Part shown: positions 14,378 to 18,612 of the stretch, piece after piece
How positions within the stretch are numbered: the stretch's first letter is position 1
Layout of the letters: each line of letters starts with the position of its first letter
Origin: Flavobacteriales bacterium UBA4660
Lineage (GTDB): Bacteria; Bacteroidota; Bacteroidia; Flavobacteriales_D; Sanyastnellaceae
DNA length: 18,612 nt
Direction of reading: 5' to 3'
NCBI GenBank assembly: GCA_002405435.1
Contig: DHLU01000228.1
Span: 1-18,612 of the forward strand
Position numbers and translations under genes: made by a program
The notes under the pieces: generated by a model
What the model saw: only the letters and a program-made list of their open reading frames with translations
Told to the model about the DNA's origin: nothing
The model's database searches: none

Positions 14378-16648
14378 CTAACGCGGCCTGATGAGTGAAT
14401 CGAGCGCTTGAACCTGCCGCTGAAAATACACGCTGCGTGAACTCTGCCGGATTACTGCTTTTTCAGAACGCGTGAGGTGCCAGCTCAGCGAAACAAAATT
14501 TTTCTCATCGTGCTGCAATTCGAATGAGAGCACATCTACCGGTTTATCGTCCGACGCCCTGAAGTACTGAAGCATCTGGTCGCGGTTATAGTCGTGTGTT
14601 TTGGGCATGCTGCCGTATATGCTTCCCAGCGGCGCCGCAAACTGTCCGAGCAGCGTTGGGTGCGACCTGTCGAAACCGCGGTCGGTGGGCAGATCGCGCA
14701 CCTGCATGATTACTACCCCTGAGGTATTGGCAGCAATCCATTCACGGAAGGCGAATAAAAACCGCAGGGTGGACTTGAGTCCGAAATTATCACGCACCCC
14801 GGCATCCATGAGTTCAATTTCCGGTTCAGCCGGCAGGTTGGTGGATGGCAAAACGTAGGGGAAGGTAGCATTCATGCGAAGGGCCGTCAGGAACCGGAGG
14901 CTGTCTGCCCCCTGGGCTTCAAAAAGCCTTGAAAATTCCACGTCCTCTGCCACCGGCGCACCGGGCATTTCCAGTCGGTTGCCGGAGAGGTAACTCATCG
15001 GCTGGGCTGCAATGAGCATTCTTCTGCCGTCATGCTGGATGGTGGGTGAGAGCACAATCATTGGTACATCGGCATTGTACTCTGCCGCGCGGTAATGGAG
15101 CAGCCTGTCGGGAAACCAACCATGTGTATTAGCCGCCAGTTGTTGCTCAAAAGCAAAGCCCCGGTCCTTGGTATAGGACTGTCCGTTGTCTTCAAACCGC
15201 TGGTAACGCACAAACCAGTCATTCGTGGCAATGCTCAGCATGATGGGGTTCAGGAGGTCTTCCGACATATCCTCCGCCAGTAGTGTATCGTGCCAGGCTT
15301 CAAGCAGTCCGCGACGTTCACGCCAGTGCAATTCCCTTGCATAGGCGGCACCGATCATGCCGCCCGAAGCCCCGGTGATCAACACGCAGTGGTCCATCAG
15401 TCCGCCTCCCAGTGCACTGTCTGCGAGCATGAGTGTTCTGGCGGTCCAGAATGCGGAGCGGGAGCCCCCTCCGCTGCAATTGATGATGACAAGCTTGGGC
15501 AGGTCAGCGGCCGTATCGCTGTGCACCCTTGCCTTCCATTTCTCGAGGATATCTTGTGTCTGTCTTGTGTCGGCCGCTACCCTTTCGGGGTCGGGCAACT
15601 GCTCACGGGCGCTGTAACGAGCCGGCGGCACATCGTAATTCAGTCCGTACGCCCTGCTCTCATAGGTAATCAGTTGCAGTTCCGTATAGAAAAAATTGAT
15701 TACCACCAGCAAGAGGAGAAAGAGGGTAATGGTCCAGCCCCGGATCCACGAAAACAGGGCACTGACCAGCATAATCACAATCGAAAAAAAGAGCAGTGCG
15801 CTCGCCGCAGCCGGTATAACAAAGAATTCATGCTCGCGCAGGGAGCCGATGATCAGAAACGTTGCCACCAGGGCCAGCACAAAGCGGGAGGCATTAAGGT
15901 GATTCTGCGACAGCACGCGGGCGAGCACCTGCCGGCTGTAGTGGCTGCTTTCACGCGCCAGGCTGATTCGGCTGAATGAGGAAACATAGGTCTCCACATG
16001 CCAGGGCTTGAATCTTCGACGGTGCCGAAACCATTTGGCTGCAGCACCCGACACTGCAGGCTCTGCCTCTGCCGGTTCCTCTTTCCACTTTCTCTTTCTG
16101 GCCTTTCCGTATTGGCGTGCCTCCTTGTTGGTGCGCGAGAAATAGAAATAGGAAATAATGGCAAACAGCACCACACCGGCCAGGAGACTGAACAGGTGCA
16201 GGGCCACGCGGATACCGTCAAAAAATTCGCGGTTTACCTGAAATACCGCGCTGTTGACCGCGTAGGTAAAAAGAAAAAGCAGGGGCAGTGCGCTGTTGTT
16301 GAGTGTAAACTTCCAGAAGGGCTTGCTGAGGGTGGCAATGAAAGGGAACCTCCGGGCATAGCGTATGTACGTAAAGACATTAAAGGCCTCAATAAAGCCG
16401 CCGAGCGCAAATCCGACAATAAAAAAAGAGACGGGTCCGGTCACTCCACGATATTCCGGCACCAAAAACTGTTGCGGCACCCCGAATCCCGACGCCAGTG
16501 TGCCTGTAGCAAATCCGAAAAGCAACAACCACAGCAGCAGCAACATCTGGTTGTGTTTGATGTGCAGCAAGAGCAATTGCAAGGGGAAGAAGTACATGAC
16601 CCTTCTCCACCGGTCGCGCGGGCTTACGTTTTCAGCAGCTGCATTCAT
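14378..16648 (-). CDS. Membrane-anchored patatin-like phospholipase
   Basis: This is a 756-aa protein in two halves. The N-terminal half has about seven hydrophobic helices (roughly residues 18-52, 68-92, 118-137, 148-172, 253-272, 275-300 and 303-325) and a basic, charged cytoplasmic loop near 173-215. The C-terminal half is a patatin domain: the oxyanion-hole motif G393-G-G-S-R397, the nucleophile elbow G426-A-S428-G-G430 and the catalytic Asp615 in D-A-G. The Ser/Asp dyad is intact, so lipid acyl-hydrolase activity is expected, probably on phospholipids at the inner membrane. There is no POTRA or outer-membrane barrel, so it is not the PlpD/FplA type. The ATG at 16648 directly precedes MNAAAENVSPRDRW. 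A multipass N-terminus is uncommon for patatins. Confidence 0.88.
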   Translation of the reverse strand: MNAAAENVSPRDRWRRVMYFFPLQLLLLHIKHNQMLLLLWLLLFGFATGTLASGFGVPQQFLVPEYRGVTGPVSFFIVGFALGGFIEAFNVFTYIRYARRFPFIATLSKPFWKFTLNNSALPLLFLFTYAVNSAVFQVNREFFDGIRVALHLFSLLAGVVLFAIISYFYFSRTNKEARQYGKARKRKWKEEPAEAEPAVSGAAAKWFRHRRRFKPWHVETYVSSFSRISLARESSHYSRQVLARVLSQNHLNASRFVLALVATFLIIGSLREHEFFVIPAAASALLFFSIVIMLVSALFSWIRGWTITLFLLLLVVINFFYTELQLITYESRAYGLNYDVPPARYSAREQLPDPERVAADTRQTQDILEKWKARVHSDTAADLPKLVIINCSGGGSRSAFWTARTLMLADSALGGGLMDHCVLITGASGGMIGAAYARELHWRERRGLLEAWHDTLLAEDMSEDLLNPIMLSIATNDWFVRYQRFEDNGQSYTKDRGFAFEQQLAANTHGWFPDRLLHYRAAEYNADVPMIVLSPTIQHDGRRMLIAAQPMSYLSGNRLEMPGAPVAEDVEFSRLFEAQGADSLRFLTALRMNATFPYVLPSTNLPAEPEIELMDAGVRDNFGLKSTLRFLFAFREWIAANTSGVVIMQVRDLPTDRGFDRSHPTLLGQFAAPLGSIYGSMPKTHDYNRDQMLQYFRASDDKPVDVLSFELQHDEKNFVSLSWHLTRSEKAVIRQSSRSVYFQRQVQALDSLIRPR

Positions 16649-17244
16649 GGTTGCAAGGTTCTACACTCCATTACAACTGAAACGCAAATTCGCCTAAAAA
16701 GGTGCACTGAGCTCTGGGCTGCCCACGGAAGGGGGAGTTTTCAGTCGCCACCGGCAAGAAAATGAGAAGAGGGGAAACATCGCGCATGCGCAGTGGGAAT
16801 CGGCTCCGTATGACCGTAAAATCAGTGCAGCAGCCTCTTAGAACCCGATAACCGGTCTGCTTGCTCATCGTTGCGCCGCCAGGTAATCCGGCAGTGATAA
16901 ACGCCATCCAGGGCATAGACTCACCGCTTCGCTGTTGCCCACCCATGCCATGCGGGCATCTTCAGGCCGGAAAACAGGCCTACCCTTCCCGCTCATTCTA
17001 TGCATTGAATAGTCATCGAAGGCTCATACAGACACCGTCATAAAAACATCATATACCGGGAGGTGGTGCCTTCGTAATGTGCCATTTGGCTACCCGGCAA
17101 ACGTGCCGGCGATCCTGAACTGAAGCCTGAGGGCCTGCCTATACCCGCATGCCATACGTTTGGTAAGCTGTTGTGCGAACAAGGTCTCAACCGTTGCACT
17201 ACATGCACGCCAGGCCAGGATTTGTTTTATGAAGGCCTTGTGCT
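16649..17244. other. Intergenic region without a supported gene
   Basis: This is a 596-bp stretch between the divergently used end of the patatin gene and the stop of the T9SS cargo gene. Open frames here are short, lack recognisable motifs and have no start context. I see no tRNA T-arm and no strong terminator. Small items: ATGCC-ATGCG-GGCAT, a 5-bp stem near 16947-16961; an exact TACGTTTG at 17155-17162 on the plus strand with no -33 partner; and a near-repeat of the cargo gene's last codons at 17196-17211. It could be decayed coding sequence or hold an unseen small RNA. Confidence 0.5.
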
Positions 17245-18612
17245 TTATCGGAAGAGCACTACATGCCCGCGGAAATTTTTGGGCGCTGCTTCGCTGTCAG
17301 GTCGCACAGTCAACGAGTAGGTGTAGACCCCGTCCGGCACAAAGTAATTGCTTCCCGACTTATTTCCCATCCATATCTCCGAGGGATCGGTGCTGCTGAA
17401 CACCCGGTCGCCCCAGCGGTCAAAAATTTCGAGTTGGTAGTCTTCCGCACTAAAACCAGTACCGGTGACTCCAAAGACTTCATTGATACCGTCGCCGTTG
17501 GGGGTGAAGGCGTTGGGAACAAACAAGGTGAAAACACCGCCAATTACCACCGTGGTCGTGGCTGTTGCTGAGCAACCATCGCTGTTTACGACCCACAGTT
17601 CAACCGTGTATGCGCCCGGCTGACCTGGAAATGAGTAAGACAAACCGTCGACTGAGGTGCCGGCTTCCTCCCCGTCTATGGTCCATATGGCTTCCACAGC
17701 ATCATTGGTGAGGTTGGTAAAGGTCACGGCAGCGTTGCCGGCATCTGGGTTGAGCGGAGAAAACGTAAAGGCTGCATCGGGCGTTGAAAGCATCGAGACA
17801 GTGGCTGTGGCAGGTTCAGACACGCAGCCATTATTATCTGTTCCCACAACACTATATACCGTGGTCTCGGTCGCACTCACGGTGATGGAGCCGTCAGGGG
17901 CAGTGGACTGGGCCGGTGTCCACGTATAGCTTTCCGCACCCGAAGGTGTCAGCGTTACAGAAGCCCCGGGACATATAGCGGCATCTTCAACCTGCACAAG
18001 AGGTATTTCAAGCAGTGTGAGGATTAGGTTCACCACCGTATCGCATGCGCCGGCCGAGAGGGTATAGGTGTAGGTTCCGGATTGGGTAAAGACATCACCC
18101 AGTTCTTTGGTATAACTTCCGCATGTGGTGATACTCGTGTCAATTTGCGTCGGCACACAACCGACTGAATAGCAGATACGGATGAGACCACCGCCGCCAG
18201 GCTCGCCGCCGGCACCGGTGGCGGTTCCGGGATACAGGTCGAGGAGCGGGTCGCCCGCATTGGCCGGTTCATTCGCCAGTCCCGTGCTGATAAAACCGCT
18301 GATTTCGGGGCAATCCTCGCAAAGCAGGAAGCCACTACCGCCACCGCCCACGCTACCTACGCCAAAACAGCCGTCGTAGCTTCCGCCGCCGCCGCCGCCA
18401 TAGTAACCGCTGCCGCCGCCACCGCCGCCGACACGGTCGTTAGAGATTCCGCCCAGGTCGGTGGCTCCATCTCCGCCGAGGAGAAAGTCGCCGGCCGTTC
18501 CGAAAACGGGGTGGGTGCAGATCTCATTGTCAGATGGCTGTCCGCCTGCGGTCTGCGTGCCGCCAAAGCCAAACTGGCTGAAGTCGTTGGTAAGCAAGGT
18601 GGGCAAGCCTTC
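17245..18612 (-). CDS. T9SS type-B sorted surface protein with glycine-rich, Ig/PKD and CHU_C domains (5' end outside window)
   Basis: The frame is open to the right edge (two codons beyond the TTG at 18606), so this is the C-terminal 455 residues of a larger protein. Counting from 18606, residues about 10-145 are cysteine-containing and very glycine-rich (GGGGGGSGYYGGGGGGSYDG) and end in GEPGGGGLIRICY, resembling the Gly_rich (ALK-type) domain. A short Cys-bearing module follows (TCGSYTKELGDVFTQSG, then CDTVVNLILT). An Ig-like segment (ICPGASVTLTPSGAESYTW) comes next, then a PKD-like domain at about 274-356 (AAFTFSPLNPDAGNAAVTFT). The end is the gliding-motility/T9SS type-B domain (FVPNAFTPNGDGINEVF through LEIFDRWGDRVF to RGHVVLFR). 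The protein should cross the outer membrane through T9SS and be surface-attached or released. A carbohydrate or adhesion role is inferred only. Confidence 0.9.
   Translation of the reverse strand, partial: EGLPTLLTNDFSQFGFGGTQTAGGQPSDNEICTHPVFGTAGDFLLGGDGATDLGGISNDRVGGGGGGSGYYGGGGGGSYDGCFGVGSVGGGGSGFLLCEDCPEISGFISTGLANEPANAGDPLLDLYPGTATGAGGEPGGGGLIRICYSVGCVPTQIDTSITTCGSYTKELGDVFTQSGTYTYTLSAGACDTVVNLILTLLEIPLVQVEDAAICPGASVTLTPSGAESYTWTPAQSTAPDGSITVSATETTVYSVVGTDNNGCVSEPATATVSMLSTPDAAFTFSPLNPDAGNAAVTFTNLTNDAVEAIWTIDGEEAGTSVDGLSYSFPGQPGAYTVELWVVNSDGCSATATTTVVIGGVFTLFVPNAFTPNGDGINEVFGVTGTGFSAEDYQLEIFDRWGDRVFSSTDPSEIWMGNKSGSNYFVPDGVYTYSLTVRPDSEAAPKNFRGHVVLFR
18333..18432 (-). repeat. GGC/GGT-codon-rich low-complexity tract encoding poly-glycine
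   Basis: On the plus strand this reads as CCGCCGCCGCC-type runs broken by short non-Gly codons. It encodes two Gly-runs of six to seven residues and a shorter third one. Such tracts are prone to slippage and to assembly error, so the frame here is worth checking in reads. Confidence 0.6.

Noticed and set aside
15290..16765. Long plus-strand open frames (229 and 255 codons) opposite the patatin gene
   Set aside because: They are antisense to a gene with intact catalytic motifs and membrane helices, lack recognisable domains and have composition typical of shadow frames.
16671..16946. 91-codon minus-strand frame in the intergenic region
   Set aside because: It has no motif, signal peptide or membrane pattern, and overlaps the region just upstream of the patatin start.
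17155..17162. Exact TACGTTTG on the plus strand
   Set aside because: There is no -33 element and it would drive transcription only into the antisense of the T9SS gene; likely chance.
1..18612. CRISPR arrays, insertion sequences, tRNA or rRNA genes
   Set aside because: I saw no regularly spaced repeats, transposase motifs, terminal inverted repeats or tRNA T-arm/anticodon patterns; this was by eye only.

Overview
The window looks like a chromosome segment from a member of the Bacteroidota, probably Flavobacteriales or a relative. Three things point there. A type IX secretion (T9SS) type-B / gliding-motility C-terminal domain lies at the right edge. Several gene starts are preceded by exact or near matches to the Bacteroidota -7 promoter element TAnnTTTG, and Shine-Dalgarno sequences are weak or absent. 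The DnaN, L19, rhomboid and UbiA sequences also read as Bacteroidota versions. Base composition is slightly GC-rich for the phylum. I see no phage genes, insertion sequences, CRISPR arrays or tRNA/rRNA genes, so most of this is ordinary core chromosome.

Left part (1-3606): two overlapping plus-strand genes of the CotH kinase-like family. The first is cut by the window start and carries an FN3-like segment, a right-handed beta-helix and a lamin-tail-like end after the CotH remnant. The second is a membrane-anchored CotH protein. This is the most accessory-looking module.

Middle (3665-9634): a UbiA prenyltransferase on the minus strand; a divergent pseudo-receiver protein that lacks the phospho-acceptor aspartate; dnaN (DNA sliding clamp); a convergent rhomboid protease; a small secreted protein; a nucleoside phosphorylase; and a SirB1/transglutaminase-like protein.

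Right part (9638-14368): a conserved 495-aa protein of unestablished function on the minus strand. Divergent from it are a PhnP-type metallo-beta-lactamase fold hydrolase and an LpxL-like acyltransferase that overlap by 4 bp, then rplS (L19) with a strong intrinsic terminator. After that come a 40-aa membrane micro-protein with its own promoter and a cutC gene that begins with TTG.

Right end (14378-18612): a membrane-bound patatin-like lipase on the minus strand, about 600 bp without a convincing gene, and the C-terminal 455 residues of a large T9SS cargo protein with an ALK-type glycine-rich region, an Ig/PKD region and a CHU_C sorting domain.

Shared themes are envelope and lipid biology (CotH pair, UbiA, LpxL-like, patatin, rhomboid, T9SS cargo) around scattered housekeeping genes (dnaN, rplS, nucleoside phosphorylase). 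Most genes sit in single or two-gene units on alternating strands. No clear new multi-gene system was found. The best leads are the CotH pair, the dead receiver domain with operator-like repeats upstream, and the micro-ORF/cutC arrangement.
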